Source: Catenuloplanes atrovinosus (lineage in GTDB: Bacteria > Actinomycetota > Actinomycetes > Mycobacteriales > Micromonosporaceae). From it: a stretch of 64,000 nucleotides of DNA. Below the pieces are notes generated by a model. The model saw only the letters and a list, made by a program, of their open reading frames with translations, searched no databases and was not told the origin of the DNA. Below are positions 53,284-62,323 of this stretch, in pieces. Location of the stretch: NCBI RefSeq assembly GCF_031458235.1, contig NZ_JAVDYB010000001.1, positions 5,318,001 to 5,382,000 of the forward strand. The letters run 5' to 3'. The translations under genes and the position numbers were made by a program. The first letter of the stretch is position 1. Each line of letters opens with the position of its first letter.

Positions 53284-55422
53284 GTGGCTGCCACCCAATC
53301 CGAGGACAGCACCCTGAGCTGGTCCGATCTCGACCGTAAGGCGGTCGACACCGTCCGCGTCCTGGCCATGGACGCCGTGGAGAAGTCCGGCAACGGCCAC
53401 CCCGGCACCGCCATGAGCCTCGCCCCCGCGGCGTACCTGCTCTTCAACAAGGTCATGACGCACAACCCCACCAACTCGGCCTGGCCCGGCCGCGACCGGT
53501 TCGTGCTGTCCGCCGGCCACTCCAGCCTCACGCTCTACATCCAGCTCTACCTCTCCGGGTACGGGCTGGGCCTGGACGACCTCAAGTCGCTGCGCCAGTG
53601 GGGCTCCCTCACCCCGGGCCACCCGGAGCAGGGGCACACCGACGGCGTCGAGACCACCACCGGCCCGCTCGGCCAGGGCATCGGCAACGCGGTCGGCTTC
53701 GCGATCGCGGCCCGCCGGGAGCGCGGCCTGTTCGACCCGGAGACGCCGGACGGCGAGTCGATCTTCGACCACAACGTGTGGGCGATCGCCTCGGACGGCG
53801 ACATCGAGGAGGGCATCAGCCACGAGGCCAGCGCCATCGCCGGCCACCAGAAGCTGGGCAACCTCACGCTGATCTGGGACGACAACGAGATCTCGATCGA
53901 GGACGACACCAAGATCGCGAAGTCCGAGGACGTGGCGGCGCGCTACGCGGCGTACGGCTGGCACGTGCAGGTCGTCGACTGGCGCAAGTCCTACGACGAG
54001 GGCGGCGACTACGCCGAGGACGTCGAGGCGCTGCACGCGGCGCTGGTCGCGGCGAAGGCCACCACGGACAAGCCGTCGTTCATCGCGCTGCGCACCGTGA
54101 TCGGCTACCCGGCGCCGAAGAAGCAGAACACCGGCAAGATCCACGGTTCGGCGCTCGGCAAGGACGAGGTCGCCGCGACCAAGCAGGTGCTCGGCTTCGA
54201 CCCGGCGCAGGACTTCCAGGTGGACGACAAGGTCCTCCAGCACGCCCGCGAGGTCGTCGAGCGCGGCCGTGCCGCCGAGGCCGCCTGGCAGGAGAAGTTC
54301 GACGCCTGGGCCGCGGCGAACCCGGAGCGCAAGGCGCTGTGGGACCGGATGGCCAAGCGTGAGCTGCCGGCCGGCTGGGACGCCGCGCTGCCGGTGTTCG
54401 AGCCCAGCGAGAAGGGCATCGCCACCCGCGCCGCCTCCGGCAAGGTGCTGAACGCGCTGGCCCCGGTGCTGCCGGAGCTGTGGGGCGGCTCGGCCGACCT
54501 GGCCGAGTCGAACAACACCACCATGGAGGGCGAGCCGTCCTTCATCCCGGAGGAGTACGCCACCAAGGCGTTCCCCGGCCACAAGTACGGCCGCACGCTG
54601 CACTTCGGCATCCGTGAGCACGGCATGGGCGCGATCATGAACGGCATCGCGCTGCACGGCGGCACCCGCGTCTACGGCGGCACGTTCGCCGTGTTCAGCG
54701 ACTACATGCGCCCGTCGGTGCGGCTCGCCGCGCTGATGAAGCTGCCGGTCACCTACGTGTGGACGCACGACTCGATCGGCCTCGGCGAGGACGGCCCCAC
54801 GCACCAGCCGATCGAGCACCTGACCGCGCTGCGCGCCATCCCCGGCCTCGACGTGGTCCGCCCGGCCGACGCGAACGAGACCGCCCAGGCGTGGAAGGCG
54901 GCGCTGGAACACACCGACCGGCCGACCGCGCTGATCCTCTCCCGGCAGAACCTGCCGACCGTGGACCGGTCCACGCACGCCTCCGCGGAGAACGTCGCGA
55001 AGGGCGCGTACACGCTGATCGACGCCGCGAACGGGCAGCCGTCCGTGATCATCCTGGCGTCCGGCTCCGAGGTGCAGATCGCGCTGGCCGCGCGGGAGCG
55101 CCTGGAGGCCGAGGGCACCCCGACCCGCGTGGTGTCGGTGCCCTGCCAGGAGTGGTTCGACGCGCAGGACCAGGCGTACCGCGAGAAGGTGCTGCCGTCC
55201 TCGGTGAAGGCGCGGGTCAGCGTCGAGGCCGGCATCGCGCTGTCCTGGCGGCACCTGATCGGCGACGCCGGCGAGTCGGTCAGCATTGAACACTACGGGG
55301 CCTCCGCGCCGTACCAGGTGCTGTTCGAGCAGTTCGGATTCACCGCCGACAACGTGGTGGCGAAGGCGCACGCGTCGCTCGCCAAGGTGGGCACCATCAC
55401 CGGCAGCAAAACGGGTAACTGA
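53284..55422 (+). CDS. tkt: Transketolase
   Basis: 712-residue thiamine-diphosphate enzyme moving two-carbon units among pentose-phosphate sugars. Visible: [20 protein letters not shown] at the start, the ThDP-binding stretch [17 protein letters not shown], and [20 protein letters not shown] with the catalytic Glu. The GTG at 53284 has GAGGAG 9 nt upstream; the frame is open further upstream but lacks coding character. First gene of the tkt-tal-pgi-zwf-opcA operon. Confidence 0.97.
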   Translation: MAATQSEDSTLSWSDLDRKAVDTVRVLAMDAVEKSGNGHPGTAMSLAPAAYLLFNKVMTHNPTNSAWPGRDRFVLSAGHSSLTLYIQLYLSGYGLGLDDLKSLRQWGSLTPGHPEQGHTDGVETTTGPLGQGIGNAVGFAIAARRERGLFDPETPDGESIFDHNVWAIASDGDIEEGISHEASAIAGHQKLGNLTLIWDDNEISIEDDTKIAKSEDVAARYAAYGWHVQVVDWRKSYDEGGDYAEDVEALHAALVAAKATTDKPSFIALRTVIGYPAPKKQNTGKIHGSALGKDEVAATKQVLGFDPAQDFQVDDKVLQHAREVVERGRAAEAAWQEKFDAWAAANPERKALWDRMAKRELPAGWDAALPVFEPSEKGIATRAASGKVLNALAPVLPELWGGSADLAESNNTTMEGEPSFIPEEYATKAFPGHKYGRTLHFGIREHGMGAIMNGIALHGGTRVYGGTFAVFSDYMRPSVRLAALMKLPVTYVWTHDSIGLGEDGPTHQPIEHLTALRAIPGLDVVRPADANETAQAWKAALEHTDRPTALILSRQNLPTVDRSTHASAENVAKGAYTLIDAANGQPSVIILASGSEVQIALAARERLEAEGTPTRVVSVPCQEWFDAQDQAYREKVLPSSVKARVSVEAGIALSWRHLIGDAGESVSIEHYGASAPYQVLFEQFGFTADNVVAKAHASLAKVGTITGSKTGN

Positions 55423-55454
55423 GCTACAGAAGACTGAGTGAGGGTGTGATTCCG

Positions 55455-56591
55455 ATGACCGATCGGCTCAAGGAGCTGTCCGACGCCGGCGTGGCGGTGT
55501 GGCTGGACGACCTGTCCCGCGTGCGCCTGGCGACCGGCACGCTGGACCAGCTCCGCACGGAGAAGCACGTGGTGGGCGTGACCACCAACCCGACCATCTT
55601 CGCGAAGGCGCTCTCCGACGCGGACGCGTACGACGAGCAGCTGCGCGAGCTGGCCGACCGCGGCGTCACCGTGGAGGAGGCCACCCGCGCGCTGACCACC
55701 TACGACGTGCGCTGGGCCGCCGACGTGATGCGCCCGGCGTACGACGCGTCGGAGGGCCAGGACGGCCGCGTCTCCATCGAGGTCGACCCGCGCCTGGCGC
55801 ACGAGACCTCGAAGACGGTCGCGGAGGCCAAGGCGCTCTGGTGGCTGGTCGACCGGGAGAACCTGCTCATCAAGATCCCGGCGACGCTGGCCGGCCTGCC
55901 GGCGATCACCGCCACGCTGGCCGCGGGCATCAGCGTGAACGTCACGCTGATCTTCTCGCTGGAGCGGTACGGCAAGGTGATCGACGCGTTCCTGGACGGT
56001 CTGGAGCAGGCCAAGGCGAACGGCCACGACCTCTCCAAGATCGCCTCGGTCGCGTCGTTCTTCGTCTCCCGGGTGGACACCGAGGTCGACAAGCGGCTCG
56101 ACAAGATCGGCTCCGACGAGGCCAAGGCGCTGAAGGGCAAGTCGGCGATCGCCAACGCCCAGCTGGCGTACAAGCTCTACGAGGAGAAGTTCGGCGGCGA
56201 GCGCTGGGCCGCGCTCAAGGCGGCCGGCGCGAAGCCGCAGCGTCCGCTCTGGGCGTCCACCGGCACCAAGAGCGCCGAGTTCAAGGACACCATCTACGTC
56301 GAGGAGCTGATCGCGCCCGGCGTCGTCAACACGATGCCGGAGTCGGTCATCACCGCGTACGCGGACCACGGCGAGACCCGCGGCGACACCGTCACCGGGC
56401 AGTACGCGGCCGCGCAGCAGGTGTTCGACGGGCTGGCCGCGGTCGGCATCGACTTCGACGACGTGGTCGAGGTGCTGGAGACCGAGGGCGTGCAGAAGTT
56501 CGAGGCCTCCTGGGGCGAACTGCTCGAGGGCCTGGCCAAGTCGCTCGACGCGGCCAAGAAGGGCGCGTCGAGCCCCAGCGACGCGGCCTGA
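55455..56591 (+). CDS. tal: Transaldolase
   Basis: 378 residues, TIM-barrel enzyme moving a dihydroxyacetone unit through a Schiff-base Lys; [11 protein letters not shown] holds that Lys. [13 protein letters not shown] is the signature of the N-terminal strand, and [20 protein letters not shown] lies near the end. The length is that of actinobacterial and cyanobacterial transaldolases. The ATG at 55455 has GAGGG 10 nt upstream; the GTG at 55446 would be too close to it. 32 bp after tkt. Confidence 0.96.
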   Translation: MTDRLKELSDAGVAVWLDDLSRVRLATGTLDQLRTEKHVVGVTTNPTIFAKALSDADAYDEQLRELADRGVTVEEATRALTTYDVRWAADVMRPAYDASEGQDGRVSIEVDPRLAHETSKTVAEAKALWWLVDRENLLIKIPATLAGLPAITATLAAGISVNVTLIFSLERYGKVIDAFLDGLEQAKANGHDLSKIASVASFFVSRVDTEVDKRLDKIGSDEAKALKGKSAIANAQLAYKLYEEKFGGERWAALKAAGAKPQRPLWASTGTKSAEFKDTIYVEELIAPGVVNTMPESVITAYADHGETRGDTVTGQYAAAQQVFDGLAAVGIDFDDVVEVLETEGVQKFEASWGELLEGLAKSLDAAKKGASSPSDAA

Positions 56592-56592
56592 C

Positions 56593-58215
56593 ATGTCCGA
56601 CCTGCTCAGTGGTGGAGCCGAGGCGGCGGCCGGGCTGGCCGTCCACGGCGCGCGCGCCATCGACGAGCAGTCACCGGCGTCCACCCGGCGGGCGCTGGTC
56701 GCCGACGGTGTGCCCGGCCTGCTGGCCCGCAAGGACCCCACGCTGTGGGGGCCCGGCGCGGAGCCGCGGGCCGCGGCGCACCTCGGCTGGCTCGACACGT
56801 TCCACCGGTCCCGCGAGCTGCTCCCCCAGCTCGCGGAGCTGACCGCGGAGCTGGCCGACCTGGACCACGTGGTGCTCTGCGGCGTGGGCGGCCCGGCGCT
56901 GGCCGCGGAGGCCATCGCGGCCACGCTCGGCCGGCCGCTCACCGTGCTGGACACCACCGATCCGGGGCGGATCCGGGCCGCGCTCGCCGACCGGCTGGAC
57001 ACCACCGTGGTGGTCGTCGCGGACGGGCCCGGCGACACGGTCGAGGCGGACGCGCTGCGCCGGGCGTACCATCGCGCGTTCCTCGATCTGGGACGGACTC
57101 CGGAGGAGGCCGGCCGGCACTTCGTGATCGTCACCGACCCGGGCTCGCCGCTGGTGGACACCGGGCTGGAGATGGGCGCGTTCGTCATCGTGGCGGATCC
57201 GGCGGCCGGCGGGCGGTTCGGCGCGTTGACCGCGTTCGGCCTGGTCCCGGCCGCGCTTGCCGGCGTGGACGTGGCCGAGCTGCTTGATCAGGCGGAGGAG
57301 TTCGCCGGCTCGCTCGGCGGCGACCGGGACAATCCGGCGCTGGCCCTCGGCGCCGCGATCGGCGCGGCCGCGACCGCGGGGTACACCGCGGTCGCGCTGG
57401 TGCCGGACGGCAGCGGGCTGGACGGGCTCGGCCCGTGGATCGAGCAGTTGCTGGCGGAGTCGCTCGGCAAGGACGGCATGGGCCTGCTGCCGGTGGTGAC
57501 CGAGTCGCCGTCGTCGCCCGGCGCGACCGGGCTCGGCGTGCTGACCGTGGCGTACGGCGGGTCGCTGGGCGCGGGCGCGGTGCCGGGCGGCGGCATCGGC
57601 GCGCAGCTGGCGGTGAACGGGCCGCTCGGTGCGCAGTTCCTCGCCTGGCAGTTCGCGACCGCGCTGACCGCGCGCGTGCTGGGCGTCGACCCGTTCAGCC
57701 GCCCGGACGTGGCCTCGGCCGTCGCGCACACGGCCCGTGTCCTCGACGGACCGGACGTGGCCGGCGCGCCCAGTCACCTGGACGGCGCCGTCGAGATCCA
57801 CGGCGCCGGCTCGCTGGCCGACGCGCTCCGCACCGCCCTGGACGCCGGCGACCATCTCGCGGTCATGGCCTATCTGGACCGTGACGCGGACGCCGAGATC
57901 ACCCGGCTGCGGTCCATTCTGGCCGACCGGTCCGGCAAGCCGGTCACGTTCGGCTGGGGGCCGCGGCTGCTGCACGCCGCCGGGCAGTTCCACAAGGGTG
58001 GGCCGCGCACCGGCGGTTACCTCCAGATCACCGGCGCGATCGCCGATGACCTGGGGATTCCCGGCAGGCCCTACACGTTCGGGCGGCTTCAGGCCGCGCA
58101 GGCCGCCGGTGACCGGGCCGCGCTGGCCGAGCGGGACCGGCCGCTGATCCGACTGCACCTCACCGACCGCACGGCCGGAATCAACCAACTCGTAACGGCC
58201 GCGCAGGCGCTGTAA
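56593..58215 (+). CDS. pgi: Glucose-6-phosphate isomerase
   Basis: 540 residues. Interconverts glucose-6-phosphate and fructose-6-phosphate, feeding sugar to zwf. The SIS domains are recognisable by VVLCGVGGPALAAEAIAATL and TVVVVADGPGDTVE. The sequence is of the diverged actinobacterial type and lacks the classical PGI signature patterns, so assignment leans on the operon; phosphoglucose isomerase-like is a safe alternative. It starts 1 bp after the tal stop. Confidence 0.85.
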   Translation: MSDLLSGGAEAAAGLAVHGARAIDEQSPASTRRALVADGVPGLLARKDPTLWGPGAEPRAAAHLGWLDTFHRSRELLPQLAELTAELADLDHVVLCGVGGPALAAEAIAATLGRPLTVLDTTDPGRIRAALADRLDTTVVVVADGPGDTVEADALRRAYHRAFLDLGRTPEEAGRHFVIVTDPGSPLVDTGLEMGAFVIVADPAAGGRFGALTAFGLVPAALAGVDVAELLDQAEEFAGSLGGDRDNPALALGAAIGAAATAGYTAVALVPDGSGLDGLGPWIEQLLAESLGKDGMGLLPVVTESPSSPGATGLGVLTVAYGGSLGAGAVPGGGIGAQLAVNGPLGAQFLAWQFATALTARVLGVDPFSRPDVASAVAHTARVLDGPDVAGAPSHLDGAVEIHGAGSLADALRTALDAGDHLAVMAYLDRDADAEITRLRSILADRSGKPVTFGWGPRLLHAAGQFHKGGPRTGGYLQITGAIADDLGIPGRPYTFGRLQAAQAAGDRAALAERDRPLIRLHLTDRTAGINQLVTAAQAL

Positions 58216-58252
58216 CCCTGCTCTGCCTGGCAAAAACTGGGAGGATGGCGGC

Positions 58253-59770
58253 GTGAGAAATCCGCTGCGCGACCCACAGGATCGCCGGCTGCCGAGAATC
58301 CCGGAGCCGTGCGCTCTGGTGATCTTCGGCGTCACCGGCGACCTGTCCCGTAAGAAGCTGATCCCCGCGGTCTACGACCTGGCCAACCGCGGCCTGCTCC
58401 CGCCCGGTTTCGTGGTGCTCGGCTTCGCCCGGCGCGACTGGGGCGACGGTGACTTCGAGTCGCTGGCGTACGAGGCGGCGAAGAAGGGTGCCCGCACGCC
58501 GTGGCGGGAGGACGTCTGGGCCCGCCTCGCGGAGAACATCAAGTTCGTGGCCGGCTCGTTCGACGACGACGCCGCGTTCGACACGCTGGCGACCTCGCTG
58601 GACGAGCTGCGCGCCACGCACGGCATCGCGGGCAACGCCGCGTTCTACTTCTCGATCCCGCCGGTCGCGTTTCCCATCGTGCTCAAGCAGCTGGCCCGCA
58701 CCGGCATGGCCGACAACGGCAAGTCCGGCGGCTGGCGGCGGGTGGTCGTGGAGAAGCCGTTCGGCTACGACCTGGCGACCGCCAAGGAGCTCAACAGCCT
58801 GGTCGACTCCGTCTTCACCGCGGACGACGTGTTCCGCATCGACCACTACCTCGGCAAGGAGACCGTCCAGAACATCCTGGCGCTCCGCTTCGCCAACTCG
58901 CTGTTCGAGCCGGTGTGGAACTCGAAGTACGTGGACCACGTGCAGATCACCATGGCCGAGGACGTCGGCATCGGCACCCGCGCCGGCTTCTACGACGGCG
59001 CCGGCGCCGCGCGTGACGTGCTGCAGAACCACCTGCTCCAGCTGCTGGCGATGTTCGCGATGGAGGAGCCGACCAGCTTCGACCCGACCGAGATCCGGGC
59101 CGAGAAGCTGAAGGTGCTCAAGGCGATCAGCGTGCCGAAGGACATCGCGGCCGACACCGTCCGCGGGCAGTATCTGCAGGGCTGGGTGGCCGGCGAGCGC
59201 GCCCCCGGTTACCTGGAGGAGAAGAACATCCCGGCCGAGTCGAAGACCGAGACGTACGTCGCGGTCAAGCTCGCCATCCAGAACCGGCGCTGGGCCGGCG
59301 TGCCGTTCTACGTGCGCTGCGGCAAGCGGCTGCCGCGCCGGGTCACCGAGATCGCGATCGTCTTCAAGAAGGCGCCGCACCTGCCGTTCGACCCGGCCGA
59401 CGTGGAGATGCTCGGCCACAATCAGCTGGTCGTGCGGGTGCAGCCGGACGAGGGCATGGTGCTCAAGTTCGGGTCCAAGGTGCCGGGCACCACGATGGAG
59501 GTCCGCGACATCGCGATGGACTTCCAGTACGGCGAGGCGTTCACCGAGTCCAGCCCGGAGGCGTACGAGCGGCTGGTGCTGGACGTGCTGGTCGGCGACC
59601 GGACGCTGTTCCCGGACGCGGCCGAGGTGGAGCAGAGCTGGAAGGTGATCGACCCGCTCGAGGAGGCGTGGGCGGGCACCACGCCGGAACCGTACCGGGC
59701 CGGCGAGTGGGGACCGCGCGCCGCCGACGAGATGCTGGCCCGCGAGGGCCGAAGCTGGAGGCGGGCATGA
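58253..59770 (+). CDS. zwf: Glucose-6-phosphate 1-dehydrogenase
   Basis: 505 residues, first enzyme of the oxidative pentose-phosphate path, making NADPH. IFGVTGDLSRKKLIPA is the cofactor-binding loop, and RIDHYLGKETVQN has the catalytic His and substrate Lys. GTG start at 58253 has GGGAGG 8 nt upstream. Its stop overlaps the opcA start (ATGA), a coupling expected because OpcA is needed for its activity. Confidence 0.97.
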   Translation: MRNPLRDPQDRRLPRIPEPCALVIFGVTGDLSRKKLIPAVYDLANRGLLPPGFVVLGFARRDWGDGDFESLAYEAAKKGARTPWREDVWARLAENIKFVAGSFDDDAAFDTLATSLDELRATHGIAGNAAFYFSIPPVAFPIVLKQLARTGMADNGKSGGWRRVVVEKPFGYDLATAKELNSLVDSVFTADDVFRIDHYLGKETVQNILALRFANSLFEPVWNSKYVDHVQITMAEDVGIGTRAGFYDGAGAARDVLQNHLLQLLAMFAMEEPTSFDPTEIRAEKLKVLKAISVPKDIAADTVRGQYLQGWVAGERAPGYLEEKNIPAESKTETYVAVKLAIQNRRWAGVPFYVRCGKRLPRRVTEIAIVFKKAPHLPFDPADVEMLGHNQLVVRVQPDEGMVLKFGSKVPGTTMEVRDIAMDFQYGEAFTESSPEAYERLVLDVLVGDRTLFPDAAEVEQSWKVIDPLEEAWAGTTPEPYRAGEWGPRAADEMLAREGRSWRRA

Positions 59771-60747
59771 TCGGCCTGTGGGACACGACCGGCAACGAGG
59801 TCGTGAAGGCGCTGGCCGCGGAGCGGCGCAGCGCGGGCGGCGTGGCCAGCGGCCTCGCGCTCACGCTGATCGCGATCGTGGACGAGAAGCGCGTCCGGGA
59901 GGCGGAGGCCGCGGCCACCATCGCGGCGTCCGCGCACCCGTGCCGCCTGCTCATCGTGGTCCGGTCCGACGTGGAGAGCCAGCGCAGCCGGCTGGACGCG
60001 GAGATCGTGGTCGGCGGCCGGCTGGGCCCGGCCGAGGCCGCCGTGATGCGCATGTACGGCCGGCTCGCGCTGCACGCCGAGTCCGTGGTCATGCCGCTGC
60101 TCGCGCCGGACGTCCCGGTGGTCACCTGGTGGCACAGCGAGCCGCCGGAGCAGATCGCCAACGACTTCCTGGGCGTGGTCGCGGATCGGCGGATCACCGA
60201 CTCCGCGCAGGCGAGCGACCCGGTCGCCGCGCTCAAGCAGCGGGCCAAGGACTACGCGCCCGGCGACACCGACCTGACCTGGACCCGGATCACGCTCTGG
60301 CGCACGCTCGTGGCCAGCGCGTTCGACACCACGTCCGAGCAGGTCGTCGGCGCCACCATCGTCGCGCCGGAGAAGGACCCGACCGCCGCGCTGATGGGCG
60401 GCTGGCTCACCGCCCGGCTCGGCATCGCGCCGGTCCACGAGCCGACCACCGAGCACCCGCGCATGCGCTCGGTCGAGCTGCAGTGCGCCAACGGTGACTG
60501 CATCAAGGTCACCCGCGACGAGAACACGGCGCTGTTCAGCCGTACCGGCCAGGCCGACCGCGAGATGCCGCTGGTCCGCCGCCCGGTCGGCGACGAACTC
60601 GCCGAGGAGTTGCGCCGGCTCGACCCGGACCAGGTCTACTCCGAGGCGCTCGGCGCGCTCGCCGGCCTGCCGCACCTGGAGAACCGCCCGGCGCACCGCG
60701 TGCACGTCTGGAAGGACCCGGCACTCGCCCGCTCCGCGGCGAGCTGA
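59767..60747 (+). CDS. opcA: OpcA, glucose-6-phosphate dehydrogenase assembly protein
   Basis: 326 residues. OpcA activates or assembles Zwf in cyanobacteria and actinobacteria. Visible features: LWDTTGNEVVKALAAERRSA at the start, HPCRLLIVVRSD, and LPDVPVVTWWHSEPP-like motif (PDVPVVTWWHSEPPEQ). The ATG overlaps the zwf stop by 4 nt. It is the last gene before a strong terminator. Confidence 0.95.
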   Translation: MIGLWDTTGNEVVKALAAERRSAGGVASGLALTLIAIVDEKRVREAEAAATIAASAHPCRLLIVVRSDVESQRSRLDAEIVVGGRLGPAEAAVMRMYGRLALHAESVVMPLLAPDVPVVTWWHSEPPEQIANDFLGVVADRRITDSAQASDPVAALKQRAKDYAPGDTDLTWTRITLWRTLVASAFDTTSEQVVGATIVAPEKDPTAALMGGWLTARLGIAPVHEPTTEHPRMRSVELQCANGDCIKVTRDENTALFSRTGQADREMPLVRRPVGDELAEELRRLDPDQVYSEALGALAGLPHLENRPAHRVHVWKDPALARSAAS

Positions 60748-60765
60748 TCTCCGGTCGCCTTCCCC

Positions 60766-60801
60766 GGTCCGCTCGCGATCCGCGTCGCGAGCGGACCTTT
60801 T
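60766..60801 (+). terminator. Intrinsic terminator after opcA
   Basis: Perfect 13-bp stem GGTCCGCTCGCGA / TCGCGAGCGGACC with a 6-nt loop, followed directly by TTTT. The only classical T-tailed terminator seen in the window. It separates pgl from the tkt-opcA operon. Confidence 0.92.
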
Positions 60802-60892
60802 CAAATCATCATCGGGTACGCCGCTGTCAGTGCCCCGGCCCGCCCGGGATCCATCGGCGAGCCCGTCCGGCTAGTTTGCGAGGTGTTTCCCG

Positions 60893-61618
60893 ATGACCGA
60901 CCCGACCGTGATCGTCCACGCGGACGCGGACATCCAGACGCAGGCCGTCGCCGCGCGCCTGATCGTCAAGATCATCGACGCGCAGGCCGCGCGCGGCACC
61001 GCCGACATCGTCCTCACCGGCGGCCGCGGCGCCGCCAAGATCTACCGGGCGATCGCGTCCTCCCCCGCCGCCACCGCCATCGACTGGTCCCGCGTCGACC
61101 TGTGGTGGGGCGACGAGCGCTTCCTCCCGCTCGGCCACGCCGACCGCAACGAGACCCAGGCCCGCGAGGCGCTGCTCGACGCGCTCCCGCTCGACCCGAA
61201 GCGCATCCACCCGATGCCGCCGTCCGACGGCCCCGACGGCGACGACGCCCGGGCCGCCGCCGCCCGCTACGCCGCCGAGTGGACCGCCGCCACCCCGCAC
61301 ATCGACGTGATCCTGCTCGGCGTCGGCGAGGACGGGCACGTCGCGTCGCTCTTCCCCGGGCACCCGGGACTGGCCGAGACCGGTGTCGCCGCCGGCGTCC
61401 ACGACAGCCCCAAGCCGCCACCCACCCGCGTCACGCTCACCCTCCCCACGATCAACACCGCCGACGAGGTCTGGCTGATCGTCACCGGCGCCGACAAGGC
61501 CGAGCCGGTCGCCGCCGCGCTGGGCGGCGGGTCGGACCTGCCGTGCGCGCGCGTGCGGGGCACGTCCCGCACGCTGTGGCTGATCGACCGCGCGGCCGCA
61601 GCCGGAATCGGTCGATAG
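60893..61618 (+). CDS. pgl: 6-Phosphogluconolactonase
   Basis: 241 residues, hydrolyses the zwf product to 6-phosphogluconate. It has the DevB/SOL domain: VLTGGRGAAKIYRA, VDLWWGDERFLPLGHADRNE and ILLGVGEDGHVASLFPGHPG. It lies 91 bp after the opcA terminator with its own GAGGTGTTTCCCG leader, so expression may differ from zwf. Confidence 0.95.
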   Translation: MTDPTVIVHADADIQTQAVAARLIVKIIDAQAARGTADIVLTGGRGAAKIYRAIASSPAATAIDWSRVDLWWGDERFLPLGHADRNETQAREALLDALPLDPKRIHPMPPSDGPDGDDARAAAARYAAEWTAATPHIDVILLGVGEDGHVASLFPGHPGLAETGVAAGVHDSPKPPPTRVTLTLPTINTADEVWLIVTGADKAEPVAAALGGGSDLPCARVRGTSRTLWLIDRAAAAGIGR

Positions 61619-61663
61619 ATCAGCGGATGTCCCGGCGCTGGTCGTCGCGCCTACGCTGCGCGC

Positions 61664-62323
61664 ATGACCAGCGCCGAACCCTCCCTGCTGCTGGCCGTCG
61701 GCTCGCTCATCCTCGGCCTGGCGGCCTCGGTCTGCTGGACGCTCACCCGGTACCTGATCACCGCCGCGCACGAGGGCAGCCACGCGCTGTTCAATTCGGC
61801 CACCGGCGGTCGCATCGTCGACCTGCGACTGCACCGCCAGGGCGGCGGCCACGTGGACACGCTGGCCGGCAGCCTCTTCCTCACCGCGGTGTCCGGCTAC
61901 CTCGGGCCGTCGCTCTTCGGCCTGGTCGGCGCGACCATGCTGGCACACGGCATCACCCCGGACGCGGTGCTCTGGACGTGCCTCGTCCTCCTGATCATCA
62001 TCCTCGTCCAGGTGAAGAACCCCTTCGGCTTCTTCATCGTCGGCCTCTACGGCACGCTGTTCTTCCTCCTCGCCCGCTACGGCTCGCCCGGGGTCCGCGC
62101 GCTGGGGGCGTACACGCTGATCTGGTTCCTGCTCCTCGGCGGCGTGATCCACACCGCGCTCGGCAACCTGCGCGCGGGCGACTCCGTCAACCTGCGCAAG
62201 GCCACCTACATCCCGGTCGGGTTCTGGGGCGCGTTCTGGTGGCTGGCGACGCTGGCAGCGCTGATCTACGGCGGTGGCGTCCTGTTCGGAATCATCGATC
62301 CGGTCTTCCGGCGCGAGCCCTGA
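61664..62323 (+). CDS. M50-like membrane metalloprotease
   Basis: 219 residues, six or so transmembrane helices. Zinc motif H36-E-G-S-H40 in ITAAHEGSHALFNS matches the HExxH of the M50B-like group (site-2 protease relatives). LAGSLFLTAVSGYLGPSLFG and LGNLRAGDSVNLRKATYIP are further conserved-looking parts; the latter may supply the Asp ligand. It would cleave within or near the membrane; no substrate such as an anti-sigma factor is adjacent. Overlaps the convergent HerA-like gene by 32 bp. Confidence 0.88.
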   Translation: MTSAEPSLLLAVGSLILGLAASVCWTLTRYLITAAHEGSHALFNSATGGRIVDLRLHRQGGGHVDTLAGSLFLTAVSGYLGPSLFGLVGATMLAHGITPDAVLWTCLVLLIIILVQVKNPFGFFIVGLYGTLFFLLARYGSPGVRALGAYTLIWFLLLGGVIHTALGNLRAGDSVNLRKATYIPVGFWGAFWWLATLAALIYGGGVLFGIIDPVFRREP

